NCBI GenBank assembly: GCA_010671975.1
Contig: JAAHIA010000222.1
Location: 1 to 8,233, forward strand
Direction: 5' to 3'
Source of the DNA: Leptolyngbya sp. SIO4C1
GTDB lineage: Bacteria; Cyanobacteriota; Cyanobacteriia; Phormidesmidales; Phormidesmidaceae
DNA length: 8,233 nucleotides
Part shown: piece by piece, positions 1 to 5,763 of the stretch
How the letters are laid out: every line of letters begins with the position of its first letter
Position numbering within the stretch: the first letter of the stretch is position 1
The notes under the pieces: generated by a model
The model's database searches: none
Told to the model about the DNA's origin: nothing
What the model saw: the letters and a program-made list of their open reading frames with translations, nothing else
Made by a program: the position numbers and the translations under genes

Positions 1-243
1 TTGATTTTCTAAGCGACTGGTAATCTCTCGCTGCCGCTCGAGCTCGCGACGCAGCTCATCGCTGTAGTCGGGGGTCGGTACCTGGGGCACCGGCACAGCC
101 GTTGCTTCAACCGCTGCGCGCTCTGGCGGTGACGTAACGCTGTCTACCGTCGCTGGCCCTCCCGCACGAGAAACCAGCAAAACCAGGACGGCAACGCCGG
201 TCGTCGCACAGCCAGCAATGAAGGCCGTGGTATCGCTACTCAT
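1..243 (-). CDS. Membrane-anchored protein of unknown function, C-terminus outside window
   Basis: An ATG at 243-241 opens a frame of 81 codons that reaches base 1 without a stop, so only the N-terminus is present. The product starts MSSDTTAFIAG. Residues about 7-27 form one hydrophobic stretch rich in Ala, Val and Leu, likely a membrane anchor or uncleaved signal. A Pro/Val/Ala-rich linker follows (about residues 28-58), and then a charged segment (SDELRRELERQREITSRLE) that looks like the start of a coiled coil. An anchor followed by a coiled coil suggests a single-pass envelope protein, but I do not recognise the family. AAGGGG (complement of 249-254) lies 5 nt before the ATG and supports this start. 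A second in-frame ATG with a better ribosome site lies 27 nt upstream but is closed by a stop (separate entry). Confidence 0.72.
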   Translation of the reverse strand, partial: MSSDTTAFIAGCATTGVAVLVLLVSRAGGPATVDSVTSPPERAAVEATAVPVPQVPTPDYSDELRRELERQREITSRLENQ

Positions 244-252
244 AGCAGCCCC

Positions 253-282
253 TTAAGCAGGCACAGACATTTTCTTGCCTCC
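253..282 (-). promoter_or_regulatory. Leader mini-ORF (MSVPA) with consensus ribosome site
   Basis: On the minus strand GGAGG (complement of 278-282) lies 7 nt before an ATG at 270-268. It is followed by four sense codons and a TAA at 255-253, giving the peptide MSVPA. The TAA overlaps the AAGGGG ribosome site of the membrane-protein gene that starts at 243, and both ATGs share a reading frame. This could be a leader peptide with coupled re-initiation, or an older start disabled by a nonsense change at codon 6. The sequence alone does not decide between these. Confidence 0.4.
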
Positions 283-285
283 GCT

Positions 286-300
286 TGCCAATTTTTGGCA
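286..300. repeat. Perfect 6-bp dyad TGCCAA-N3-TTGGCA
   Basis: The two arms are perfectly complementary around TTT. On the minus strand the dyad ends 3 nt before the GGAGG of the leader mini-ORF. It could be an operator half-site pair or a small hairpin next to the ribosome site. No regulator can be named from the sequence. Confidence 0.4.
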
Positions 301-570
301 GTGGCCAAGCCTCAGTTGAATTGTGAGAGCAGGCAAAATGCGGCATTGGCTTCCAATGACTGCTATTGGAACACGAAAGTAGTCTCATCCTACTGTACGG
401 ATTTAAGATCGTATACCTCAGTTTTAGACGTTAGCTCAGGCATATTCGTCTTAGGACTACTGGCTTTAGGCATAGTATAAACAGAACCTGGAGCGAATCT
501 GGGCGGGTTAGGATTTTCTGACAGAAATTTAATGGTCGCCGGGATGCCCGCCAGGACAGTTACTGCTACT
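301..570. other. Intergenic stretch, no supported gene
   Basis: This stretch separates the left-edge gene's leader from the petE terminator. Two overlapping small frames run through it on opposite strands (roughly 295-480 plus and 605-390 minus). Both need a TTG start without a visible ribosome site, and I do not call either. The minus frame has a hydrophobic N-terminal segment, but its first codons lie inside the terminator hairpin. The promoter for the left-edge gene should lie here, but no convincing -35/-10 pair was found. Confidence 0.5.
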
Positions 571-602
571 AAAAAGCGCAGCGATCGCTGCGATCGCTGC
601 GC
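571..602 (-). terminator. Rho-independent terminator of petE built from two HIP1 octamers
   Basis: Bases 576-602 form a perfect dyad: 13-base GC-rich arms around a single central base. Each arm contains one HIP1 octamer GCGATCGC (581-588 and 590-597). Read on the minus strand the dyad is followed at once by TTTTT (complement of 571-575), the normal layout of an intrinsic terminator. It begins 27 nt after the petE stop codon. With a 3-4 nt loop the RNA stem would be about 12 bp. I see no matching A-tract on the other side, so it is probably one-directional. Confidence 0.8.
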
Positions 603-629
603 CAATCGGTTAAAGAAATGGGCGTTTGC

Positions 630-1040
630 CTAGCCTTCGACCGTAACCTTGCCTACCATGCCGGCACCCCGGTGAGGCGCGCAGTAGTAGGTATACTCAC
701 CAGGCTCGACATCAAAGGTGGAGGAGTACGACTCGCCGGGGGCAAACGTTAGCTGGTTGTGTGTCAACTTATCAGCTACTTCCTTACCGCCAGGAATCGA
801 CTTCTCGTCAAAAATGACGTTGTGAGGGGCCATTTTATTGTTGACCCAAGTTACCGTGTCACCAGGCTTAACCGTCAGGTTTGCTGGCTCAAATACCAGC
901 AGACCGGAATCGGAGCCCATCTTCACTTCATAATCAGCAGCGTTTGCAGGTGAGGCGACTAGAAAGCAGCTGCCAACAATCAGTACAACTACTAGAAATG
1001 CCACACCCATGCTGCGGAAAGTCCGAGCAATGAATTTCAT
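630..1040 (-). CDS. petE: Plastocyanin precursor
   Basis: Plastocyanin is the small blue copper protein of the thylakoid lumen that carries electrons from cytochrome b6f to photosystem I. The product has 136 residues. Residues 1-34 are a signal peptide (basic start, hydrophobic core, cleavage after SPANA), leaving a 102-residue mature protein beginning ADYEVKMGSD, close to the usual size. All four copper ligands are visible: mature His39 (in APHN), then Cys86, His89 and Met94 in YCAPHRGAGM, the C-x2-H-x4-M pattern of the family. The start at 1040 is preceded by AGAGG at 5 nt. A longer frame from an ATG at 1079 would add 13 residues before the signal peptide and lacks support. The gene appears monocistronic, with its own terminator just downstream. 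In many cyanobacteria petE responds to copper; no such site was identified here. Confidence 0.97.
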   Translation of the reverse strand: MKFIARTFRSMGVAFLVVVLIVGSCFLVASPANAADYEVKMGSDSGLLVFEPANLTVKPGDTVTWVNNKMAPHNVIFDEKSIPGGKEVADKLTHNQLTFAPGESYSSTFDVEPGEYTYYCAPHRGAGMVGKVTVEG

Positions 1041-1085
1041 AACGACCTCTAAAGGCTGAATTCTGCAAAATTCGTTCACTGATTG

Positions 1086-1094
1086 ATTATGATA
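1086..1094 (-). promoter_or_regulatory. Possible -10 region of petE
   Basis: On the minus strand the overlapping hexamers TATCAT (1094-1089) and CATAAT (1091-1086) lie about 50 nt before the petE start, giving a 5' leader of roughly 40 nt. No good -35 hexamer is correctly spaced, so the promoter may depend on an activator or the call may be wrong. Confidence 0.3.
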
Positions 1095-1426
1095 GCTTGC
1101 TTTCGGCCGGTTTTAGCGCTGCAATCAAAATCAAACAGTAGCAGCCGGCTCAAAATTTAGTCTCTGGGGTCCACTTTATCCCTGCATCGGGCTACGGCCG
1201 AACCTGCGTGCCCAAGCTGTGCAATTAAGCGACAGGGGCTATTCTGGCTAAGTCTATGACTAACGTGCGGTCAATTATGAGGCAATATGAGGGCTGAGCC
1301 TATATATCTACCAGCAGCTACCTTTAAAGTGGCCAGAATGGCCAGCGCACGGTAGCCGATCGCTCGAATGATGGCTCGAAAAATGAAATGACCGGGCTAT
1401 CTTTGGGGTCGCTGCTTTAGCTGTGG

Positions 1427-1559
1427 CTAGTCTATTTCATCATCGCCGAGCAGTTGGATAGTTTGGCTACCGTTATCGCGAGAAATGAAAATGCTGTAGC
1501 CTGATTTGAGCTGTTTCTTAACTATCGGCTAGCCATTTCAATACAGCTGCTGCAATCAT
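1427..1559 (-). pseudogene. Possible relic of a small protein gene
   Basis: On the minus strand a 33-codon stop-free stretch (1528-1430, stop TAG 1429-1427) reads like a real protein, including the segment GYSIFISRDNGSQTIQLLGD, with codon use similar to nearby genes. It has no ATG, GTG or TTG in its own frame. In the next frame just upstream, an ATG at 1559 gives MIAAAVLKWLADS before a TAA at 1520-1518. A single frameshift near 1520-1530 would therefore join a start to the protein-like stretch. This could be a small gene broken by an indel or a chance open stretch. I do not recognise the protein. Confidence 0.22.
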
Positions 1560-1582
1560 CAAGCGCATAAAGGCAATAGCGT

Positions 1583-1634
1583 GCAGCCTTAGCAAATCGC
1601 TGACTAAAGCAGGCTTAGCAAATTGCTGTCTAGA
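1583..1634. repeat. Imperfect 26-bp tandem duplication
   Basis: Two adjacent 26-base units (1583-1608 and 1609-1634) match at 22 of 26 positions. Both contain CTTAGCAAAT and a following GCTG. The copies abut exactly, suggesting a local duplication that has since drifted. No function is evident. Confidence 0.6.
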
Positions 1635-1693
1635 CTTGCTCTATCTAAAGACACAAAAGCATTGAGAAAGCACTGAGATTGTAGTGAGGCTGT

Positions 1694-1717
1694 CTGACTG
1701 GCATTCTGACTGGCATG
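1694..1717. repeat. 12-bp tandem repeat (CTGACTGGCATT/G)
   Basis: CTGACTGGCATT at 1694-1705 is followed directly by CTGACTGGCATG at 1706-1717. A third partial copy, TCTGACTGGC, occurs near 1850. This is probably simple local duplication. Confidence 0.5.
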
Positions 1718-2050
1718 ACGTAGGCCAGCTAGGCTGACGGTAAAGCTGCTACTGAACATGCTGAGAACGCTAGCGTAAAGCTATATGTCTGAACTTCGGT
1801 TTCTCAAACTAAAGGCGATAGCATAGGTCGAGGTTGAAAAGCTAAACCAATCTGACTGGCTTTGCCGAAACCCTAATCTTCAAACTTCAGGCCAGCAGGT
1901 TGAGACCATCGGTCATTCGTTACCGAAGATTTAAAACTTGTTTTAGCCGGGTAGCTTCAAGTAGATTTACGCACTGCTAAGCCAACAATTTTAATTCTGC
2001 TCTTTGTAAAGTTTGCATCACTTAGAAAATTAAATAAATCAGCAATAAGT

Positions 2051-2079
2051 TTGCTTCTTAAATAAGTCATTTTTACGAT
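2051..2079 (+). promoter_or_regulatory. Putative sigma70-type promoter for the gene at 2114
   Basis: TTGCTT (2051-2056) and TACGAT (2074-2079) are separated by 17 bp in an AT-rich stretch and would place the transcription start near 2086, about 28 nt before the ATG. The -35 box is weak (TTG only) and the -10 box matches 4 of 6 positions, so confidence is limited. Confidence 0.4.
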
Positions 2080-2113
2080 GGAAGTCAAGTGACCTAAAAC
2101 TGCAGGCAATCCT

Positions 2114-2506
2114 ATGAATGTTCGTCAAGAAAGCACGCTTCAGCTCTCCGATAGAGTGGACACGCTTTACCAAATGCTAGAGCAGATCAACGATAAGATG
2201 TCGACTCTGCTGGCTAAGCAGAGCAGTGCTGATAGGGAGTCAGGCGCTGGTCTTGCAACCGGCTCATCTCGCATTCATCGAAACCTTGTCGCGATTGAGC
2301 AAGAAGCCATTGACCACAAAGATATTTTGAATGATGAGCCGCAGCTTGGAGACGCGCAGGCCAACCACAGTCAGCTGCTATCGCCTGAAATTCAGATTCA
2401 GCGGCTAACGGCGCAGCTGACGGCTGCCTATAATCGCATTGCTGCACTAGAGGAGCAGGTATTAACCTATCGCGCTCATTCAAATCGCGCTCATTCAATG
2501 GGCTAG
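2114..2506 (+). CDS. Small coiled-coil protein of unknown function
   Basis: The 130-residue product has no signal peptide or membrane segment and should be cytoplasmic. Residues about 8-36 (heptad-like LSDRVDTLYQMLEQINDKM) and about 92-118 (IQIQRLTAQLTAAYNRIAAL) look like two amphipathic, coiled-coil-prone helices. They flank a polar, probably flexible middle (38-90). The RLTAQLTAAYNRIAALEEQ type of C-terminal helix is one I associate with cyanobacterial hypothetical proteins, but no function is known to me. The last eleven residues hold a five-residue duplication (RAHSN, RAHSM) from a 15-bp DNA repeat. The ribosome site is weak (AGG about 8 nt upstream). The gene converges on, and overlaps by 12 bp, the CobT-like gene. 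A scaffold or oligomerisation role is only a structural guess. Confidence 0.8.
   Translation: MNVRQESTLQLSDRVDTLYQMLEQINDKMSTLLAKQSSADRESGAGLATGSSRIHRNLVAIEQEAIDHKDILNDEPQLGDAQANHSQLLSPEIQIQRLTAQLTAAYNRIAALEEQVLTYRAHSNRAHSMG
2469..2498. repeat. 15-bp perfect tandem repeat at overlapping gene ends
   Basis: The unit ATCGCGCTCATTCAA occurs twice in a row (2469-2483, 2484-2498). In the plus gene it duplicates five residues near the C-terminus and keeps the frame. The second copy also contains the TGA stop (2497-2495, minus) of the convergent CobT-like gene. Confidence 0.85.
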
Positions 2507-3655
2507 CTGTTTTTGGCTGAGAGACCGCTGGCTGTAGCTATCGAGCAAGGCTTCAATGGCTGCTAAGAGTTCAGTCTGAGCCCACTGCTGGTAAAGGTAG
2601 GCTGCGATCGCACAGCCGCCCGCACCAACACCTTCTTTCACGAACCCCTGCTCGTAGATTTGCAGCGCTGCGTACCGAGCTGTCTCAAATGTTATCTGGC
2701 TAGTGAGCAGGCTGATGCCGCTGACTAGCTGCGCCAGCTGCACCACGTGGCTGCTGCTGTCTTCGACAACCCAGCGAGTGGTGCCAATCACGATATTCTC
2801 AGGCAGCCAAGGCCGGCTTTGATGATGCGCGATTGCCCGCATTAAAGCATAGACCGCAATCATTTGGCTGCCGCCAGCCAGTAAAATGCCACAGTGCTGC
2901 GCCGCCGCTAGCGCTAGTCCAGCGGCGGCTAGCTGCATGGGATCGCCCACAGCGGCCGCAATTTCGATTGGGCTAAGCTGTGTGATAGGGCAGCGACTTC
3001 GCTGCTGGAGCTGCCGGAGCCCCTGCGCTGCTAAGGCAGTCTTTTGAGCATGGTTGCAGTGAGGATGACTGCTGCTGACTTTACTGGCAGCTTCAAAGCC
3101 GAGTCCGCTGAGCACGGCCTGAGCGGTGGTCGTCCCTCCCACAACGCATTCACCTATGATCAAATAGCTATTTTGGAACCGCCGAGCTAGTCGCTGTCCC
3201 CACTGCCAGCCAGCTTGAAACAGGCGGTTGGCAGCTGCTATCGGCAGCGCTCGGCCCGTGCTCAGGCAGCGAGCAGGCTGTCCTGTCAGAGCAATGTGAG
3301 GTACACTCAGCGGCTGAGCCAACCCAGCATCGAAAAGATAGAGCGGGATTGACTGAGCCGCAATGATGGCTTTGGTAATAAAGGCAGGTGAAACGCCGGC
3401 CTGCAGCGGGGGAAGTGCGTAGGTGGGCTCAGCTGTCGGACCGTCGTAGAGAAATTCGGCATCGGCTACAGCCGTATATCGCCGCGCCTCTGGCGTATTG
3501 CCCGCAGCAGAAATATGGGGGATCAGCGCCGTTTCTGTGAATCCAAGTATGCAAACAAAGGCCGGCTTGCGATCGCGATATCGCCTCAGCCAGGCCTGCC
3601 CGTACGGCTGCTCGCCATAGCATTGAACAGCCTTTGCCAGCGCTGGATCACTCAT
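2495..3655 (-). CDS. CobT-like nicotinate-nucleotide:base phosphoribosyltransferase family protein (UPF0284)
   Basis: The 386-residue protein resembles the archaeal/cyanobacterial branch of the CobT family (UPF0284). CobT enzymes transfer phosphoribose from nicotinate mononucleotide to a base, making the alpha-ribotide that becomes the lower ligand of cobamides. Visible family-type segments are ECVVGGTTTAQA (169-180), GDPMQLAAAGLALAA (237-251), LLAGGSQMIAVYAL (258-271) and KEGVGAGG (340-347). Glu341 in the last lies where classical CobT has its catalytic Glu (GEGTGA type); this alignment is by eye. No signal peptide or membrane segment is seen, so it should be cytoplasmic. It is the last gene of the putative operon, 8 nt after the DUF2232-like gene. 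Many cyanobacteria make pseudocobalamin with adenine, so the base used may be adenine rather than dimethylbenzimidazole (inference). The 3' end overlaps the convergent gene by 12 bp. Confidence 0.85.
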   Translation of the reverse strand: MSDPALAKAVQCYGEQPYGQAWLRRYRDRKPAFVCILGFTETALIPHISAAGNTPEARRYTAVADAEFLYDGPTAEPTYALPPLQAGVSPAFITKAIIAAQSIPLYLFDAGLAQPLSVPHIALTGQPARCLSTGRALPIAAANRLFQAGWQWGQRLARRFQNSYLIIGECVVGGTTTAQAVLSGLGFEAASKVSSSHPHCNHAQKTALAAQGLRQLQQRSRCPITQLSPIEIAAAVGDPMQLAAAGLALAAAQHCGILLAGGSQMIAVYALMRAIAHHQSRPWLPENIVIGTTRWVVEDSSSHVVQLAQLVSGISLLTSQITFETARYAALQIYEQGFVKEGVGAGGCAIAAYLYQQWAQTELLAAIEALLDSYSQRSLSQKQLAH

Positions 3656-3663
3656 CCATCAGT

Positions 3664-4401
3664 CTACTCATCCAGCAGGGCCTGCACCCACTGAGGCGGC
3701 TGAGACATCGGCGTTCCTAGCCGTTCTAAAACCAGCCAAGCCGCGATGTGAACCGTAAATAGGTAGACCAGACTGCTGAGAAAGACCATGCCAATGGCGG
3801 CAACTTGAATGGCCGTCATACTGGGTTCACCTAGCGCTCCCAGCGTTACCAGGCCCCAGTCTAAAAGCCGATTGGCTACCCAGTCTAAAATCTGAGTGAT
3901 TTGAGCCACCAGATAGCCCCAGAGATCTTCGCCCGCCATCCAAGACAGCAGCCAGATTCTAAAGAAAATGCCAAACGTCATCAGAATAGCGCCAATCACA
4001 ATGGAGATTAGCCAGCCGGCGCGTCGTCGCCACAAAAAGCCCAGCTGAACCCCCAAGACACCATACGGCACTAGAAACAAAACGCTGCGCGGCGGACCGA
4101 TTAAAATGCCTAGCAGCAGCCCCGAGACTAGCGTTGCCATCCAAGCCGCGCGCGCATTCCAGCGCAGGTAGACCAGCGCAATCGGCACCGGAAACAGAAT
4201 GCGCAGTAGCGGACCGGGGGGAAAATAGAGGTTAATCACCCACATGAGGCTAGCAGCGCTGGCTAGAAAAGCTGTTTCTACCATGACCAGCGGCCCTTTT
4301 GACTTGGCCGCTGCCGCAGGTGTCGCCGAGGGAATATTTGCCGCTGGCTTGGCCGCTTCTGAGCTGAGCGGCGGCTCAGATCGACGAGGAGAATCACTCA
4401 T
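3664..4401 (-). CDS. DUF2232-like multi-pass membrane protein
   Basis: The 245-residue protein has a cytosolic-looking, Pro/Ala/Ser-rich N-terminal tail (1-37). Several hydrophobic segments follow at about 41-60, 64-79, 86-102, 106-124, 129-153, a mixed region at 162-190, and 196-225. Size, topology and position between a regulator and a CobT-like gene fit the DUF2232 family, which I recall being grouped with ECF-transporter substrate-binding (S) components. If so, it may bind a small molecule in the membrane and use a shared energising module encoded elsewhere. No ATPase or T-component gene is in the window. The ATG at 4401 follows the regulator's stop by 6 nt, and the next gene starts 8 nt after its TAG, so cotranscription and translational coupling are likely. 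The substrate is unknown. Confidence 0.78.
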   Translation of the reverse strand: MSDSPRRSEPPLSSEAAKPAANIPSATPAAAAKSKGPLVMVETAFLASAASLMWVINLYFPPGPLLRILFPVPIALVYLRWNARAAWMATLVSGLLLGILIGPPRSVLFLVPYGVLGVQLGFLWRRRAGWLISIVIGAILMTFGIFFRIWLLSWMAGEDLWGYLVAQITQILDWVANRLLDWGLVTLGALGEPSMTAIQVAAIGMVFLSSLVYLFTVHIAAWLVLERLGTPMSQPPQWVQALLDE

Positions 4402-4407
4402 GCCGGC

Positions 4408-5115
4408 TTAGACCAGAATCCGCTCTAGCGCGTCGATGTCAGGAATTTCAATAATGTCTCGCTCGCGCACAATTAACCCTTTTTTCTCCAGTTTACTCAG
4501 AACGCGAGTCACTGTTTCGCGAGCTAGGCCGCTCAGGCTGCTCAGCTCTCGGTGAGGTAAGTTAGGAATCTCAACACTACCAGTCTCGCCTATCTTGCCT
4601 TGACCATCGGCTAGAAACAGCAAAATATCGGCAACGCGCGATTGGCTGTCTGACTCGCGCAGCCGCAGTCGGCGGTTAACCTGACGCAGCCGCCGCGCCA
4701 TCAGCTTGGCTAGGCGAATGCCAGACAGGGGCTCAGTTTTGAGCAGTGTGACAAAGTCCTGAGCCGGCATGCTGCCGATAACGGTAGGAATGAGCGTAAT
4801 CACGTCGGTCGAGCGCGGCACCTCGTCGAGCGGCGCCATTTCTCCAAACAGCTCACCCTTGCCCAAGATGTTAAGCGTGACTTCCTTGCCATCAATATTA
4901 TAGGTTCGAATCTTTACCCAGCCTTCCAAGATGAAGTAGACCGAGTTGCCCCAGTCATTCTCTAGCAAAATCACCTGCCCAGCCGGATGACGCCGCATAA
5001 CGACCTGAGCTGTGGCCTGCTTTACAGTGTCTTCGGGCAGCTCTTCGAAGAAGGGGGCTGCTTCAATAGAAACGCTGTCGGATGACGTGTCTCGAGAGTT
5101 ATATCGAACATCCAT
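4408..5115 (-). CDS. Crp/Fnr-family transcriptional regulator
   Basis: The 235-residue protein has the two-domain Crp/Fnr layout. Residues about 22-135 form the cyclic-nucleotide-binding-type beta-roll, with the phosphate-cassette segment GELFGEMAPLDEVPRST (87-103). It keeps the Glu (E92) and Arg-Ser pair (R101, S102) that bind cAMP in E. coli Crp. Residues about 130-155 form the dimer helix (IRLAKLMARRLRQVNRRLRL). The C-terminal winged helix-turn-helix spans about 155-222, with HRELSSLSGLARETVTRVLS holding the recognition helix. The N-terminus has no iron-sulfur cysteine cluster; in fact no Cys occurs, so an Fnr-like oxygen sensor is unlikely. It is not NtcA, whose sequence differs. It is the first gene of a probable operon with the DUF2232-like and CobT-like genes and may regulate it. 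The ATG at 5115 has GGA 5 nt upstream. Confidence 0.9.
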   Translation of the reverse strand: MDVRYNSRDTSSDSVSIEAAPFFEELPEDTVKQATAQVVMRRHPAGQVILLENDWGNSVYFILEGWVKIRTYNIDGKEVTLNILGKGELFGEMAPLDEVPRSTDVITLIPTVIGSMPAQDFVTLLKTEPLSGIRLAKLMARRLRQVNRRLRLRESDSQSRVADILLFLADGQGKIGETGSVEIPNLPHRELSSLSGLARETVTRVLSKLEKKGLIVRERDIIEIPDIDALERILV

Positions 5116-5763
5116 AAAAATCCAAGCAGGCTGCAGGTCGTCTGATCTAAGTTACGGTCAAAATACTGGGTATCCGTTCAGATTTAAGCGTCAGGACAGA
5201 ATTTTCAAGACTTCGAACCGCTCTCACAGCTTAATTGACACACCGTTTTTTCGAATAGAAACTTTTTGCCAGCCTTTTTTCGACAGCCTATTGAGTTTGG
5301 AAGCGGGGTCGCTGAGCTGCCAGCTTTTTATAGAGATGCGCTATCTTAGCTGACTCTAGCCGAGCGATCGCGCCAGCGATAGCTGTCTAAAAGGTAATCA
5401 AGCATATCATCATTCAGACAGCTTTGCTGGGTTCATTCAAGCTCTGTAACTAAGTCTAGTGCCAAGCAACCGCCCTGGGCTGCTAGCCAATGGCTGCTGT
5501 AGCAAGCGTCAGTTCTATTGGGGCAAGGCTGCGATCTGGGCTCTTGAAGGTAGCGATACTCGGGGCTATAGCCTAAATGACGAACGCTATAAATTTTAGA
5601 AAAACTTAGCGTCGGCTGTGACTTTTAAGCCAGGCTAGCTTACACTTTGGGCATCACGTCGGTGGTATCTATCCCCTGAGGCGTCTAGTATAATCCGTTT
5701 CGATTTATGCTTACGCTTTAACTATCCCAAGTCATCTTATCTTTAGTCATCAAGGGCATCGTT
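5116..5763. other. Divergent intergenic region
   Basis: This 648-bp region lies between the regulator (minus) and the long gene (plus) and should hold both promoters. A perfect TTGACA occurs on the plus strand at 5235-5240 but without a good -10 at 16-18 bp. Other features are T-rich runs near 5246-5251 and 5275-5280, a HIP1 octamer at 5364-5371, an 8-bp inverted repeat (AGCTGTCT 5381-5388, AGACAGCT 5416-5423), and a 10-bp palindrome GGCTATAGCC (5564-5573). No convincing minus-strand promoter for the regulator was found. A plus-strand frame in the left half overlaps the regulator gene antisense and is not called. No tRNA or known riboswitch was recognised. Confidence 0.5.
5689..5694 (+). promoter_or_regulatory. 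Consensus -10 (TATAAT) for the long gene
   Basis: A perfect TATAAT lies 69 nt before the GTG start at 5764 and would place transcription near 5701 with a leader of about 63 nt. The hexamer 17 bp upstream (TATCTA, 5666-5671) is a poor -35, so the promoter may need an activator or use a group 2 sigma factor. Confidence 0.5.

Larger units (their letters stand above)
1095..2050. other. Long intergenic region, no intact gene seen
   Basis: About 950 bp lie between the petE promoter region and the promoter of the gene at 2114. Stops are frequent in all frames and I found no intact gene, tRNA or rRNA. Contents: a short protein-like open stretch on the minus strand (1427-1528), a 26-bp tandem duplication (1583-1634), a 12-bp tandem repeat (1694-1717), and a GGCCAG direct repeat (1331 and 1340). 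The 3' part (about 1980-2050) is AT-rich. The region could be decayed coding sequence or could carry small RNAs; neither is shown. Confidence 0.55.

Noticed and set aside
295..480. Plus-strand 61-codon frame
   Set aside because: TTG start without a ribosome site, overlaps the other unsupported frame, and has no recognisable composition or family.
390..605. Minus-strand 71-codon frame with a hydrophobic N-terminal segment, directly following petE
   Set aside because: It needs a TTG start without a ribosome site, its first codons are the HIP1/terminator hairpin, and its frame merely continues from the petE stop. It could be checked by proteomics.
759..953. Plus-strand frame inside petE
   Set aside because: It is antisense to an unambiguous plastocyanin gene and has no family features.
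1041..1079. Longer plastocyanin start adding 13 residues
   Set aside because: The ATG at 1040 has AGAGG at the right spacing and is followed directly by a normal signal peptide; the extension would precede the signal peptide.
1330..1345. TGGCC-N5-GGCCA inverted repeat as an operator
   Set aside because: The arms are only 5 bp, and it lies in gene-free sequence far from any start.
2214..2498. Minus-strand frame antisense to the small coiled-coil gene
   Set aside because: The plus-strand product has clear helical heptads and a known-looking C-terminal helix; the antisense frame looks like a shadow.
5116..5220. Cobalamin riboswitch upstream of the operon that includes the CobT-like gene
   Set aside because: No B12-box-like sequence or the expected long structured leader was recognised; a covariance-model search would decide.
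5012..5353. Plus-strand 113-codon frame
   Set aside because: It overlaps the 5' end of the regulator gene antisense, is rich in Ser, Phe and Cys, and has no family features.
5562..5640. GGGGCTATAGCC resembling the 5' end of a tRNA
   Set aside because: No matching acceptor strand, D-arm continuation or T-loop (GTTCRA type) follows within 80 nt.
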